The notes under the pieces are model-generated. The model was not told where the DNA came from. It ran no database searches and was given only the letters and a program-made list of their open reading frames with translations. A DNA stretch of 64,000 bases from Anthoceros angustus (taxonomy: Eukaryota; Streptophyta; Anthocerotopsida; Anthocerotales; Anthocerotaceae), in NCBI GenBank assembly GCA_010909165.1, contig MU008188.1, positions 682,001 through 746,000 on the forward strand, written 5' to 3'. This document shows positions 23,383-35,700 of the stretch, one piece after another. The translations under genes were made by a program, and so were the position numbers. Within the stretch, counting starts at the first letter, position 1, and the number at the start of each line of letters is the position of its first letter.

Positions 23383-25360
23383 ATGACAGATAGAGGGAGT
23401 AAACGGGGCATTGCGAGTCCGTCATCCCCCCTTTCAACTCGTGGAGAAAGGGCAGCCAGAAGGGATGAGTATCGACGGCGGATAGAGGCAATCCCGGAGG
23501 TTAGCCGTAGCCATCGCGGCTAGAGTGGAGGTAAGCGAGCCGAAGTCAGCTAAGCGAGGAAGAAAGTAGTACAACACGCCACGCTTAGGGCTCTTGATTG
23601 TTTTGCAGAGAAGAAAGGTCCGACAGCGCCTACTCCGGACGGGAGCCGTGGTTCTTTGGAGCATCAAGAAGACAGAGCGGAACCAGTAACGGAGGCCGTG
23701 CTCATTCCTTTGCGAACCCTTCGAGAGAGGTCACGACGTGGAGTTAGTATCACCACGAACGTGTGAAGACTCGAGGGAAGGAAGTAGGTGGTCCCGCTAC
23801 CACCCGTCCGACCACTCATCCTCTTCCGACACGACACCTTAGAAGATTTTTCTGACTCTCGGAGAAAACGCCTTGTTTGACAGATCACCGAGGGGTCAAC
23901 GAGCGACACGCTGAATTTGTTACCGAGAGGGCTCGGGAGGCAGCCATACGGGCGTTGATCGCGATCAACAGGAGCAAGGATTGGGACACTTACAATCGAT
24001 ATCTCGATCATTTGGCTCGAGCGGAAGTTGTGCAAGCGAAGGTGCAGGCGCGAGAAGAAGCAAGAATTGTGGGAGAGCGAAGACACAATCAAGTCCACAA
24101 CCCACGAGCAAGAGCTGCCCGAGTTTCTCACTTACTCCGGCAGTGTGACTGGTTCTCACCGATCGACACCTTTGCCCATAGCCATGAGCGGAGGAGGAGA
24201 CAGGAGCAAGCCCTCCACCCCACACAAGGCAGCCATATCCCAAATTTGGATCCAAGAAGGAGGACGACATCGATGCCGAAAGTTTTGTAAAACTTTTCAA
24301 TCCATCTCGAGGGCTAACATCGAGGATTCCTCGGCGGATCGGATTTTTCCAGATCATTAGGACCTGCAACAATGGTATGCCGTGAAGTTCTCTACCCACC
24401 CACCGTTGGCATGTTGCGAGCCGATTTCCTTATTCGTTTTCGTGGTTTGAGCCACACTACCCATGTGCTGACAAAACTTCGCACCCTGAAGCGAAAGAAG
24501 AAAGAATCCTTGCTCGATTATGTGGAACGGTTTTATAGCTTTCTGGAGAAGATACCCCCGAGAGTGGACAACACGGGAGGAGAATCACAGGCGTATTCGG
24601 AAGAACAAGCGTTGGATTGGTTCGTCTGTGGACTGCCACGAAAGATGGAGATTCACTGCCGCAGGGCAATGATACCTTGAGGAAGGCATTCGAGCAAGCA
24701 TGGGAGGCCGCCTCGGAGGAGAAGACGGAAGAAAGCGAGTGGCAAGAGGAAGAAAGGAAGAGACATCGCCTTCAAGTTCGTCAAGAATCGACGTCCAAGA
24801 CACTCACCGGAACCATCATCATCTCAAGAGAATTCAACATCCGGGATGATAGCGAATCGGAAGAAGCACATCAAGCGAGTGAAAAAGACTTGGAACATTT
24901 CAAGAAGAAGGAGAGAGACAAGAGAAACGCCACGAAGGTTTGCGGAAGGGAAAAGGCGAATGGAAGGGCGTACCAAGACACCAAATTTGGAAGATGTGAC
25001 GGCGACATCGAGATCAAATTAGTCAAGAATCGACCGACTCGATCTCCTTCCCCTACCCGGCAAGTCTTTTGAAGTCATCACCAGCCATACGCATCGCGAA
25101 TGCCGCCTCAAGACACGATGGGTCAATCGTGGAGTACTAGACCCATACTACTCGTGAGAGGAGGTGTATCGATGCGCCATGGAGCTCGACCGCCTCAATC
25201 CATGAGAGCCACCTATCAACCCATCACCCAAAGGATGAGGTATGGTCCAAGGCAAGCAATCGCGAATCAATGGAAACCGAATCCTCTCAACGACCCAGGT
25301 ATCGGCCATTGCTACAACTGGGGCGCCGATCATTATGCGAATGCATGTCCGTAACATGCA
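23383..25360 (+). pseudogene. gag: gag of element A
   Basis: The ATG at 23383, 28 nt after the primer site, opens a basic frame (MTDRGSKRGIASPSSPLS). A helical segment follows at 23877-24110 (NERHAEFVTERAREAAIRAL). The gag core is at 24372-24680, with ADFLIRFRGLSHTTHVLTKL and KKKESLLDYVERFYSFLEKI. An acidic Lys/Glu stretch leads to PTRSPSPTRQVF, where the first knuckle is eroded. The second knuckle remnant GHCYNWGADHYANACP is near 25306-25353, with Trp in the place of its second Cys. It aligns with gag of element C throughout, but frames change at least four times. Confidence 0.82.
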
Positions 25361-26049
25361 GTTGGGTACACCCTTCTCAGTCTGCGCCAGGACATATAGC
25401 GGGAGATGCAAGATGTACGGGCCCAAGACCATTCTCGCACCAGGTACGATTCGCTAACCCGGTGGTGACAGGAAATTCCACCAAACCCGAGACGCTCTGT
25501 GCCCACCCCCTCGGTGACAAGTGGAAGTAGAAGGCGAACGCGTTGGGGAGAGGAGCAAGAAGGCGAATGGTTGGAAGTGCGAAGTGGACTCGGGTATCTC
25601 CGGAGAAGACGAGTTAGTCGCACGCGCGCCACTCGGCCAAGACTAAGGAGGACGACACTCCGACGAAGGGGAATGCTCGGAAATTGGAAGTTCGGCGGAG
25701 ATGGGCGGAATCCGAGCGAAAGAAAAGAAGAATGCGGAGGAAGACATCGAGAGAGGAAAAACGGCCGACCGGGGCTGAGGGAGGCGGTCCAAAGGCTTCA
25801 ATTTGCACGACATCAGAGGTGGCGGGCATGCTCGATGCCGAATTACGGAAACTCACTCACGGGCGCACCCCGTAAACCATGGGTCCGAGGGAGTGATGAC
25901 GAAAGATGGAGTTACCAAAGAAGAAGTAAGCGTTGGAGAAGACCCTCTCATTGAGAAGGTCACCGCTTTGCAGACTCCTGGATCAAGAATTCCTTGTGAC
26001 ATTTCGACAACTCTTGTCCGACAACCCCAAGTATCGACGATGATGCGAG
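25361..26049 (+). other. gag-protease spacer of element A
   Basis: Arg/Glu/Lys-rich sequence without a recognisable domain, equivalent to 13623-14147 in element C. The end approaches the conserved MMREAMKG leader of the protease. Confidence 0.4.
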
Positions 26050-26790
26050 AAGCGATGAAAGGGACTCACGATAAAACCGCGGATATGCGAGTTGTGGAAC
26101 TCATGGATTTGGGTGCCGGTGAAATATCGGTCAAGTGAACGGATGCTTGATAAGGCGGGTACCATCGACTCCGGTTGGGTTCGATGATGGAAGAAACGCC
26201 AGCAAACTAGGATACACCAAGTTCGAAGGACACGCACCATTCCTTCGAATGGCGGATCGAGCGCGGCGACCTGGGGTACCGGTACCCACTAACATTGGAG
26301 GCATTGTTTTCCTTTGACTTATGTGGTCATGCGACCATCCGACCATCAAGTGTTGATAGGGAGGCCATGGCTATACGGCAAAGCCGCCTTGATTGGGGAA
26401 GAAGGAAATTTTAGATCGCTCAAGGGCATGCCGTTGGCTCATGCCTCGCCTGGAGCAAGGAAACCTATGAAGGGGAAACGGAATCCCTCACCGAGGAGTA
26501 TACCTCCGAGGTTGGGGAGGAGACAGAGGGAGAGGAAAGTTCTTCGATCGATGATCAAACGTATTGTCCCGCTTGTTGGGGCTTCCAAGTCGAGATAGAG
26601 GAAGAATCGAGTACAATGGAGAAGGGACAAGCATCCTTGGATAAGGAAAGCCGACAATGAAGATTTTCCGGATGAAGGAACGGCGTCACTAGGAAGTTGT
26701 CCGACGGACGGTGGATCCGAGCCTTAGAGGAAATGGAGCTGCCCACGGAAGAAGGTCATGATATGCGTGCATCCGCGAACAAGAGAAGAA
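26050..26790 (+). pseudogene. pol: protease remnant and linker of element A
   Basis: VVELMDLGAGEISVK (26093-26138) aligns with VELVDLGAPEIEVE of element C. The active-site remnant TIDSG lies near 26164-26178, after which the frame is lost. TYVVMRPSDHQVLIGRPWLY (26318-26375) closes the protease fold. An acidic linker then runs to RT. It would process Gag-Pol. As read, it is frame-shifted at the active site. Confidence 0.75.
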
Positions 26791-28060
26791 ACAACTCCAT
26801 CATGTTGTTAGAATACATAGATTGTTTCGCTCAAGGTAAAATGACCGGTATACCGGAGGAGTTGGGAGTGCACCGAATCGACTTGAAGGAAGGAGCGACT
26901 CGGTGAGGATCAAGCAAGACGACTCAATCCAAAGTATCTCTAGTGGTGAAGGAGCAATTGGATCAAGATCGAGGCGGAGTAATCTATCCCACTCACAAGC
27001 GAATGGGTGGCACCGATTGTGATTGTGCCTAAGAAGCAACAGGGAAAGTTCGGGTTTTCGATTTCGTGAAGTTGAATGAGGCAACTAAGAAAGACCATCA
27101 CCCCTTGCCGTTTATGGATAGTGTATTGGACACGGTCGCAGGCATGAGATGTACGGTTTCTTAGATGGGTAGATATCGATCACTCGAGAAAGGAAGATCA
27201 AGACAAAACAACGTTTACCACTGATTGGGGGACATTTGCATATGCCAAATTACCCTTTGGTCTTTGCAATGCCCCTGCCACCTTTCAGAGAGTAGTGAAT
27301 ACCATTTTCCGAGAGTACCTGAGGAAGTTCATGGAAGTATTTCTGGATGACTTTTGTGTGTTTGGAAAGAGAAGCTTGCACTTGAGACATCTTCGCCAGT
27401 GCTTACAGAAGTGTAGAGAAACCAATTTGAAGTTACACCCGAGCAAATGTTATTTCAGAATGACAGAAGGAATCCTGCACATCGTGTTTCAAGCGAGGTT
27501 TGAGGTGGATAGGAAAAGGTCGTAGTCATCACGTAGATGGATGCTCCCAACGGTAAGGCAAGTTCGAGCCTTCATCGGCTTGGTGGGATACTAGATTCAT
27601 CATTGATTTTGCAAAGAAGGCACCTCTCACGCAACTCAAGAAAGATGTTCCTTTGATCGGAGCCGAGCGAAGCGTTCTAAGTTTGAAAAAGAGCTTGGGG
27701 CACCGTGTTGCAACCTCCCAACCGGGAAGAACCTTTTCATGTCTTTGTGGATGTATCACTTGCCATAGGGGCCATCAACGTGATGGAAAGAAGCATGATA
27801 GGCCGATCTTCTATGCGACGCCAACTTTCGGATGCGTAACGGAACTACTCACGACCGAAAGAGAAGCTCTTGGCATCATCTATTCCCGCAAGAAATTTCG
27901 ACACTATCTCGGCTTGCAAAGTTGTGTTCCATGTGGACCATTTCGCATTGAAGTACTTGGTAAACAAACCCGATCTATCCGGACGAATCGCGCGATGGAT
28001 CGCATCGAATTGAGGTGGAAACACGGCTGGAAGCAACATGTGAACGATTTCTCGACTACG
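26790..28060 (+). pseudogene. pol: reverse transcriptase-RNase H of element A
   Basis: GIPEELGVHRIDLKEGATR begins the RT fold near 26850. EWVAPIVIVPKKQQGKF is near 27000-27050. The palm is excellent from 27228: GTFAYAKLPFGLCNAPATFQ, then KFMEVFLDDFCVFGKRS with the two catalytic aspartates near 27345-27355. HLRHLRQCLQKCRETNLKLH and RQVRAFIGLVGY follow. RNase H has HVFVDVSL near 27740, FYATPTF near 27815 and FHVDHFALKYLVNKP, in shifted frames, near 27930-27970. Several indels break the frame, but the palm motifs are intact. Confidence 0.88.
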
Positions 28061-29400
28061 AATGAAGGGAAGTCACCATCGAACGATAAGTTCCCGGATG
28101 AGGAGTTGGTAGCCGGAAAGCATGATCGAAAGAGGCGGGGAGCACGCAGAAGGACGGATCGAGAAACGCGTGGGACTCCTGGACATCGAGCATGAGACCG
28201 GAGGGGACGCAGACCAAGGACTACGCAACCCACGTAAACCCCGCACTATAAGGGAAGCAGGGAGGGCGTCGTGTCCGACACTCGCCGGTCGAGGTATTTA
28301 GAGCATGGGGAGTTGCCGTGGGTTTATCAAAGGAAGGAGTTGTCATACATGGCGGCACCATATTGCATCGCAAAGTGTTGTACAAATTGGGAGCCGATGA
28401 GGTGATTCAAGATGTTTGAGGGGATGAGAAAGCCATGGTGATAGAAGCCACACGAGGAAGCAGGAGGACACTATTCCGCCACAATCACAACAAAGAAGAT
28501 TCTAACCATGTGGTTTTGGTGATACAATGTATCGAGATGTATGGTTATTCATCGAGTTGTGATGCTTGTCGTGACGGGAGGCCGCCACGACCCTCTAACG
28601 TACATCCTACCACCGCACCTTTGAAAATGGGGAATTGATTTTGTGGGACCTATTCGACCACCAGACCAGCGACAAACATTTTGACGATCGCACAAAGATG
28701 GTAGAGGCGGCGACAAGGAAGGATGATGCGCCACCGCCAAGTTTTTGTTTGAACGGATTATCACAAGGTATGGATGCCCACCGAACTTGTTAGCGATCGA
28801 GGGACGATTTTCAACAAAGATAATCGAGTCTGTTGCCTATTTCAACATTCGACAGAAGACTACGCCTTACAACCCGAAGCCAACGGACTCACGGAGAAGA
28901 CAAATGGGTTACTATGCAACATTTTGACAAAAGTGACGGTCTCCCATATGTACGGGATACCAAGCTACATTCGCTATGGGCTTTCGATGGAGAAGGTGAC
29001 CACAAAGACACCATACTATCGACATACGGTATGTCACCGTAATGCCGATTTGAGGTACCAACGATAGAATTATGGAAGATGAGCGAATGACGGTGGAAGA
29101 TAGTGAACAAGCGTTGGAAGAATTTGCGAGGCATGAGGAAACTAGGGAGCCTTAGAGGAGACACGAGTACAGAAAGAGGAAGGAGAGGCACGATGGGAGA
29201 CTTGGCGTGACCCTAGCGGAGACTTGGTGCTCCTTTACGATAGTAGGTATTTAGATTTTCCGGAAGCTACGCGAGATGGATGGGGCCTATGCGGGTTGTA
29301 GCACCTATGAAAATGGGTCGGCTGGTTGAAAGTTCTGGGGAACTACTACCAGAGTGAATGGGTGGAAGATCAAGAAGTACTTACACAGGATGTTTGCGGG
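28061..29400 (+). pseudogene. pol: integrase of element A
   Basis: The zinc domain is readable at 28460-28585 (GGHYSATITTKKILT, CDACRDGRPPRP). LKMGNxFCG near 28620-28650 is the eroded KWGIDFVGP. TELVSDRGTIFNKDN near 28780-28820 carries the second acidic residue. EANGLTEKTNGLLCNILTKV follows. The C-terminal domain is well kept: LVLLYDSRYLDFPEATRDGW at 29225-29290 and WVEDQEVL near 29365. The RNase H-integrase interval is shorter than in element C. No chromodomain is present. Confidence 0.85.
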
Positions 29401-29410
29401 GGCGCAAACA

Positions 29411-29426
29411 AATGGGGAGAGGAGCA
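29411..29426 (+). other. polypurine tract of element A
   Basis: AATGGGGAGAGGAG followed by CA and the LTR start TGGAACG at 29427. It would prime plus-strand synthesis. Confidence 0.8.
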
Positions 29427-29695
29427 TGGAACGAAGAATTTTGGTCACCCAAGACGCCGCGGAGAGGGCGTAGGATGGGTAGCGTTGTTCAGTAGGTAGT
29501 AGGTAGGTCGATAGCAGTAGGAAGATGGTAGGGACGTCCGAGGAGTTCGGACTTAATCGGGAGGTTCCGGTAGGAAGTATGGGTAGATAGAAGCATCTAT
29601 AGGCATGATAGGTTCCATAAAGTTCCTTGGACCATGGGAGTAGGAATATTCGGGATAGAAGTTCCTTGGCCTTGAATTATTTAGGTTCGCATGGC

Positions 29696-29702
29696 TATAT
29701 AT
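29696..29702 (+). promoter_or_regulatory. upstream TATA-like box in A 3' LTR
   Basis: GGCTATATATGCC is the counterpart of 19408, about 780 bp before the ORF start. Confidence 0.5.
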
Positions 29703-30475
29703 GCCAAATAGGGCTAGTTAAGTTGTAGAAATGGAAAGCTACAGGAGTTTTGAACCGGACACATGGCGCCATCAGGAGCAATTAAGGCATGTACCGCAAA
29801 TCGTTAGCCGTGGTTTGAACGGGCGTTTTCAGCGCTGGCGGCTGGCGGGGGTAAGTGGAGTTCGCTCAAGAAGGAAGGCGGAGCGCGCGCAAGGAGCAGG
29901 AGCGCGGCGCGAGGGGAGCGCGCAGGCGGAGCTGAGGAGCGCAGGAGGCGCCGCAAGCGGCGGCGGAGGAGTCGGAGGGATCGCGCAGTGGAGTGCTCAA
30001 GCGGAGGCTGTTGGAGGCGCCGAGGGGAAGAGCTAAGGCTACCGGGCGTAAAGCAAGGTGGAGAAGTGTGGAGGGAGATTGAAGGGGCCAAGGCCACCTC
30101 TTGGTGGTTGCGTTGAGGCCAGACGCCGAGGAGAAGCACTTCCTTGCCTGTCTCACCCAAACCACCACCTCTTTGCTCTCCACTCTCTTAGCCCGATAGA
30201 TTACTTCCAATCTCTCCAATTTTGCTATCCTTGTGTGCTCCCACCGTGCAGATGGTGAAGATAGTGAGGACGGGGCGGGATCCCACGGGAGGAAACCTCC
30301 GCCACACCGCCCACAAAGGGAAAAGGAAGAAACACCCAATTCCCCGAGTTCGAGTAGGCCGCTCCAAATTTCACCTCGAGATTTGAGGCGTTAGGCGCTA
30401 TGCGCCCGAGATGAAGATGGAATGGCTGTACTTGGTACGGTGGCACTTTGCCCCTTGGTTGAGTGTGCGTGACGA

Positions 30476-32762
30476 ATGAGAGTGACCAAGGCGGGGCCAA
30501 TTCCGGAGGATCAAGTCATCCCGGATGTGGAAGGTACGACATTTCCAGGATACGTGTTGATAAGCCCACAAGGAGGGATCATTCGGCAGCGCTCCAAGAA
30601 TCGATCCCGAGGAGGTTATGAGTATGTTCCTACAAAGGAGGAAGTATGGTCGCAAGGCAATGGCTGGAGGATCTCTTTGTTCAAGGAAGTGGAATTTATT
30701 CGCCAAGATATGGCTGGACTAACGCGGCAAGGAAGACGCACTGGAAATTCCCATTTAATGATGATATATGAGATGTCCTGTGGAAGTTGGTGGATTGGGC
30801 CACCATTCTATGAACAAAGCGGTTGCGCAAAACCATTTGGTGATGGAGGAGCAAGAATTGTCTCTACCTTCCTCGTACACCTATATCGAGGGAGGAGGTT
30901 CTTACACGACGATGGAAGAAGCCAAGATAGAAGCTACCGGTGAGGGTGGTGGAAGGAGAGCCATCACGGCCCCTGAGGATGAAGAGCAGGCAGGCCCCGG
31001 GCAAGAGACCGCCACGCCCCAACATGAGGCCTCGTGATCGTGAACCCAACAAGAGAAAGGGAAGAGGCCATAGAAGCACCTCCTACGGTGGAAGGAGGAA
31101 AGGATACGAGACCACCTACCGGAGGGTTGAGGATTGGAAGGCCGACAACACCGGTGGTAGGGGAATGAGCCTCTACGGGGACCTGTGGAGGATGGAGGAC
31201 CTACGGTGGAGCTTTACCTCCACCAAGAGGTAGTAACAAGACTTGAGGCAGTGTGAGAGAAGAACGCCGAGGAGCGTGACCTACCAACAGGAGGAGCAGA
31301 GGAAGTGTTTGAGAACGGCCGGCATCCTACAAAGGGTAGTTCTTGAGGAAGTGGGCGCAGGATCTATGGACGCCCTAGTGGACCGTGTCGAGGTGGCCAA
31401 GTTCGTCGAACTTGAGACCTACGAAAGGAGCCGGAGGATGCCGAGAAGAAATTGAGAGGAGCTCAAAACCACCTCAGAAGCAACACTCCGTGCTAGATCC
31501 GCCAAAGAGCGACAGATGACCACCAAGTTGGTGAATGTGTGGAAATGATTGACCGTGTCTTAGGACAGAGGCAAAATCAGCCAAGAGGGTGAGGAGTTGG
31601 AAAGCGCCAGAAGGAGGCGAAGGAAGTTGGAAGCTACCTAGCAAGGGTAGGACACATCGCAGGAGGAGGCAAGATCTACGCAAGGCCCGGAGACCTTGAA
31701 GACGAGAAGGACCTCCTACGAAGAAGTTAGTTGCCATGGAGCAAGGAGCATTACAAGGGAAAATACGGCGCTTGGTGAAGGCGACAAGGATGGGACAATG
31801 TGACCAAGGGTCACAAAGAGGAGCTTCGTAATACGAGAGAACTTTTGGAGCAACAACGAAAGAAGGCCGACGACCTTACCCACGCCTATGAGACAGAGGC
31901 AAGGAACTGCCGGAAGGAAGTTTTGATGGCCCAACGATCTTTGGAGGGTCTTCAGGTCATTCGAGGGGAGCAGGCGAGGGCGACTGCTGCCATAGTGAAA
32001 CACATGGCAATGGAAGCCATGGAGAAAGATAAGGAGATTGGGAGATTAGCCCTGGAGTTGGAGGGAGCGATAGTGGAGAAAGAGGCCGCATTGGTAGGAG
32101 TGACAGTGAGGGTGGGACGAAAAGTGTCATCCCACTAAGGGTCCGCATCATGGACGCACAAAAGAAGGAGAGTGGTAGGGTGGCGACCTACTACAACAAC
32201 CTCCTAGAAGCGATTGAGGAACGCTACAGTGAGGAAGATGAAAACGGACCTCCTCGACACCAAGTGGAATGGCGCCACAGGTCAAACTTTGAGTTGGTAC
32301 AAGGAAAGGCGGCAGCTAGACATAGCCGAGCAGCGAGCCAAGAAGCACCCTCGGCCGATGGGACCTCCCGGGACGGTGGAGCTATCAAGCGGGGAGGAAG
32401 AGCCGGATGGTAGGATGGTACCTACCAAAGTTCCTACTCAGGAAGGAACTGTTGAGGAGGGGGAGGTGACCCCCGAAGCAAGGGTACCTCCGGTCGACGA
32501 AACCCAGGCTGTGAGGGAAGGAACCCCCATAGCGAGATCTGAGACCGTGGTAGGGGATGAACCGCCTACCAAGCAGACGAGGACAGTAGGGGAGGAACCT
32601 ACTGAGGACGAACCGGTAGGAGGAATGGAACCTCCTACCACCAAAGAGGGCCTACCAGCCAATGGGGCTGATGTAGGCAGTGCTACCAAGCAGAGTCATG
32701 GTGAAGACTCCCTGGAGGTGGATAAGGCTAAGCGACCCATCGGGGAAGACATTGAAGGCTGA
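30476..32762 (+). pseudogene. LTR-encoded ORF in A 3' LTR (best copy)
   Basis: The ATG at 30476 opens a 155-codon frame starting MRVTKAGPIPEDQVIPDVEG. It contains KEEVWSQGNGWRISLFKEVE and FIRQDMAG, conserved in all three LTRs. Further frames give IEATGEGGGRRAI, a lysine-rich KRKGRGH and a coiled-coil region at 31800-32100 (EELRNTRELLEQQRKKADDL, LEGLQVIRGEQARATAAIV). The clean 182-codon tail 32214-32762 is rich in Pro, Glu and Thr, with TAKQ/PTKQ-like repeats, and ends in a stop. Total length would be about 760 codons. It is unrelated to gag-pol by eye and lies in U3 between two TATA boxes. No function can be assigned. Confidence 0.65.
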
Positions 32763-32996
32763 GGCGAACAAAAAGCGTGACGTGGGATGTGGGACCTTTT
32801 CGAGGACGTTTTGTCCCAAGTGGTGCACACCTTGGGAAGTGTGAGTATTTAAGAGTGGCGGCGGTATAGGCGGATAGGATATTCGGTCAAGGTGAGTGAA
32901 AGGTGAGAGGATAAACAAGGGGGGTGACAAGAGTCCTATTGTTGGACTTGGCAAGTCGCCCTAGCATTAAACGCAGTGACTAGTCGACTCCCCACC

Positions 32997-33004
32997 TATA
33001 AAAG
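32997..33004 (+). promoter_or_regulatory. TATA box for genomic RNA, A 3' LTR
   Basis: CCTATAAAAGGG, 656 bp before the LTR end, with AATAAA 22 nt downstream. Confidence 0.65.
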
Positions 33005-33659
33005 GGAGGTGGAGAATGAATAAACAGACCTTGCTTTGCCATGCATTCTTCGTCTCTCCGCATCCCTTTGTGTGTGTGCGTTGGTCGTCATGGCGGCGGC
33101 GAAGGGTGGGGTTGATCGGAGGCCCCTCGCGGTGGGTTCGCTCACGCAGCTCCTCCTCTCGTGAAAGATTGTTGTTGGATGTGCTTTGTGTTCGTTGGTT
33201 GGCCTCTGCAGGGTGGTGCGACTACGCTCGTCGGTGTTCGTGCAATCGGCCGAGAAATACCCAGTAGTCACCCAGGCGGTTGTCGCAAGGGAGGCGTGCG
33301 GCGAGCGTTACGAGAGTTAGATTTGGGGATCGAATGAAGTGAGCTTGAATGGGATTGTCCGAGTTATGTTTTGAGGAGAGTGAATTGGAGGGGTGTCGTT
33401 GTAGAGTGAATTGATCGTTGTAGTTGGCATAGGAGAGTGTTGAGAAGTAAGGAATCCGAAGGCGTGGAGGCGGCGCGTGGGCCGAGTAACCCGACGCCAC
33501 CTGTTGCCCGAGGACAAGTAGGTAGGCGGATGAGAGCGAGAGAGTGAGAGGAGCGACTCAAACAATCCGAACCAAATCTCTTGGGATCGAACCTCATTTC
33601 AACGACTGGGATAAGTGTGGCCACCGAGGCGAGCTCGTGACTGGGGCTAACCTACCACA

Positions 33660-34212
33660 CACACGCCTGAATTGAGAGTAATTCTTCATAGGCGTTGAAG
33701 TGAGAAAGGTGCCATGCTACTGGGGAAGAGCAAGGAAGGAGCCACTGCAGGGTTCCTCTCGAGGAGGAGGAAGGGCGAAAGCGCGCACGCCCGGGGAGGC
33801 GAGATAATGCCCCAATTCACTTGTTGCTGGGCAGCTTAACCTTTGGTTGATTTTCAGCAATGGGCGAGGAGGATAACATCCAATTGGGATGGGTGTATGG
33901 CCGCCAATGGGCCACCAATTAGAGTTGATTGAGAGTGCTTCATCAATCTCCAATCGAGGCCTACATGCCGCTTAGGAAAGGAATGCTTTAACGGATCCGC
34001 CATTGGACCGTAAGGAGCATTCGGCAGTGTATGGGAGGAGGAGGAAAGCTCAGGAATTGCCTCCTCGAAAGGTCTAATGGAGGAAAGAGGGGGACCCTCT
34101 CCGAATTCCGCAAGAGCTCCTCGACACATGATGGACGGAGGAGGAAGGCCACGCCAAGAATGGCGAGAGCATCAAGGAGTCAAGTGAGGCTCTTTGCTAA
34201 GATTGTGCTGGG
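33660..34212 (+). other. unresolved sequence after element A
   Basis: A short frame starting MGEEDNIQLGWVYGRQWATN near 33860 and a basic frame at 34031-34212 can be read, but neither is recognised. The position suggests the continuation of the element C 3' LTR or the 5' part of the copia element. No match to other parts of the window was seen. Confidence 0.3.
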
Positions 34213-35700
34213 GTGACCAAAGGACTTATTTCAAGCACTTCTTCCTCCATTTTGTGGAAGATTTCCATGGGAGCCAAACCGATTAGAACAATTATGTATG
34301 AAGCATACATCCACCATGTGGAGAGCTCCTCAAGCCGAATCAGGAACCAAGGCACTCCCGAGAGAATCTTCAAAGGGCAATCAGATGCAAAGGGTCCAAG
34401 ATTTCACCAATCCGACTCAACTTAACAGTTATAAAAGCGCCTGAATTACAAGCACAATCACCCAAAAGAAGGACCTGATGTGTCTCAGCACCGCATTGGA
34501 AGATTGTCGAAAAGAGGGCACAGCCATGACGAATCGCACAACACAAGATCAATGTCGTACAATGTAAGGGAAACACATTAAGATGTATGGTCTAACTGCA
34601 ATAATAAATATCACCGTTTATAGACCAAAGGCCCGCCACATTGTGGGGGCCCATCGGTATAGGTGACCCGTAAGTTCTTCTTGGTGATGACAAGTATATA
34701 GAGGTACCGTCACGAGTTAGTAACAACACCACCTTTGTAAAGAGGTAGCATTTATGGTCAAGAATCTTGTGTCGTCAGAGCACCAAAAGACACTGAAGTC
34801 TCCTGAGTCTGGTGTCACCCACCCTGGCAAACAAGAACAAGTTTAGCTATGGAGAACTTTCATGATTTATATCAACTCAACATTAATCTCGAGGTCTCCT
34901 CACTTACACGCAAAGTCCACGCATCAAGAGAAAGAACAATGATGCGAATTAACACTGTATCGGGCCATGCCAACTGAAAAAATGAAGACAATGATAGCCA
35001 AGAATTCACTTTATGAGAGAAGTTCATGCTCCAGGAGAAGGCCTGGAAGCATGCGTGTTGGGAAGCACCAACGCAGTCATACGATGACAACCCAACAAGA
35101 GCTAGGGCTACTTGAAGTTGTTCATGACCTATGTGGTCCCATGTCAATCGCAACCTTGGGAGGTGCACCATACATTCTTTCCTTCATTGACGAGGAGTAG
35201 GTATGTAGTAGTACCTTGTGCATAAGAGCCAAACACTTGGTCGCTTCAAGGAGGTGTGTCTTTGCCCAGAGGCAAACCGAGAGCGTACTGCCGGAGTGAC
35301 AATGGTGAGAATTTATTTCAAGCGATTGTGATTACCGCAAAGAACTTGGAATACATAGGCGCCTCACTGCATCGTACTTCTTCTCGTAACCCCGAGCGAC
35401 AACAACACTTTCACACAAGGCTATGCTTAAAGTGTCATCACACGAGGTTATTGGGGTGAGAGCTCAAGAGCGAGCATCGAAATGCCCACCAAAGCTTTTT
35501 ATCGAGCACCATTTGAGAGGGACTACCACAAGCCCAATTAATCACTCGAATCTCGCCCCAAAGATATGCTCACCTTGCAGAAACAAAGAGTGAAGTGATT
35601 ATAAAGCAAGAAAGTACGCCTTGTGTGATAATTAAGAATAAAAGGCTATAAGTCGCTAGATCCACAAACTAGAACAACTATCCATGTCAAGTGTATTTAA
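34213..35700 (+). pseudogene. Ty1/copia gag, protease and integrase remnants
   Basis: Gag C-terminus: MYEAYIHHVESS, GQSDAKGPRFHQSDST, then a decayed knuckle (NYKHNHPKEG) near 34450. LGDDKYIEV near 34680 follows the protease. Integrase is clear: EVVHDLCGPMSIATLGGAPY then ILSFIDEE at 35115-35200, YCRSDNGENLF near 35285-35320, and a frame-shifted SLDPQT near 35650 for the end of the domain. Integrase preceding RT identifies a copia-type element. It would encode particle protein and integration functions. Stops and frameshifts are frequent, and the 5' LTR is not found. Confidence 0.8.

Larger units (their letters stand above)
19144..33659 (+). mobile_element. complete Ty3/gypsy retrotransposon, element A (14.5 kb)
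   Basis: Two LTRs (19144-23331 and 29427-33659) flank a 6.1-kb internal region. That region has a perfect tRNA-Asp primer site, gag, PR, RT, RNase H, integrase and a purine tract, all on the plus strand. The LTRs make up 58 percent of the element. No convincing target-site duplication is seen: GCCCA precedes the left LTR and CACAC follows the right one. A third LTR copy of this family stands alone at 45817-50096. The pol style is that of B and C, with no chromodomain. Confidence 0.9.
29427..33659 (+). repeat. 3' LTR of element A, 4.2 kb
   Basis: It begins TGGAACGAAGAATTTTGG and ends CCTACCACA. It matches 19144-23331 and 45817-50096. It contains TATATAT at 29696, the LTR ORF at 30476-32762, TATAAAAG at 32997 and AATAAA at 33019. 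Confidence 0.9.

Noticed and set aside
19139-33664. Target-site duplication for element A
   Set aside because: GCCCA on the left and CACAC on the right do not match, even allowing shifts of a few bases.
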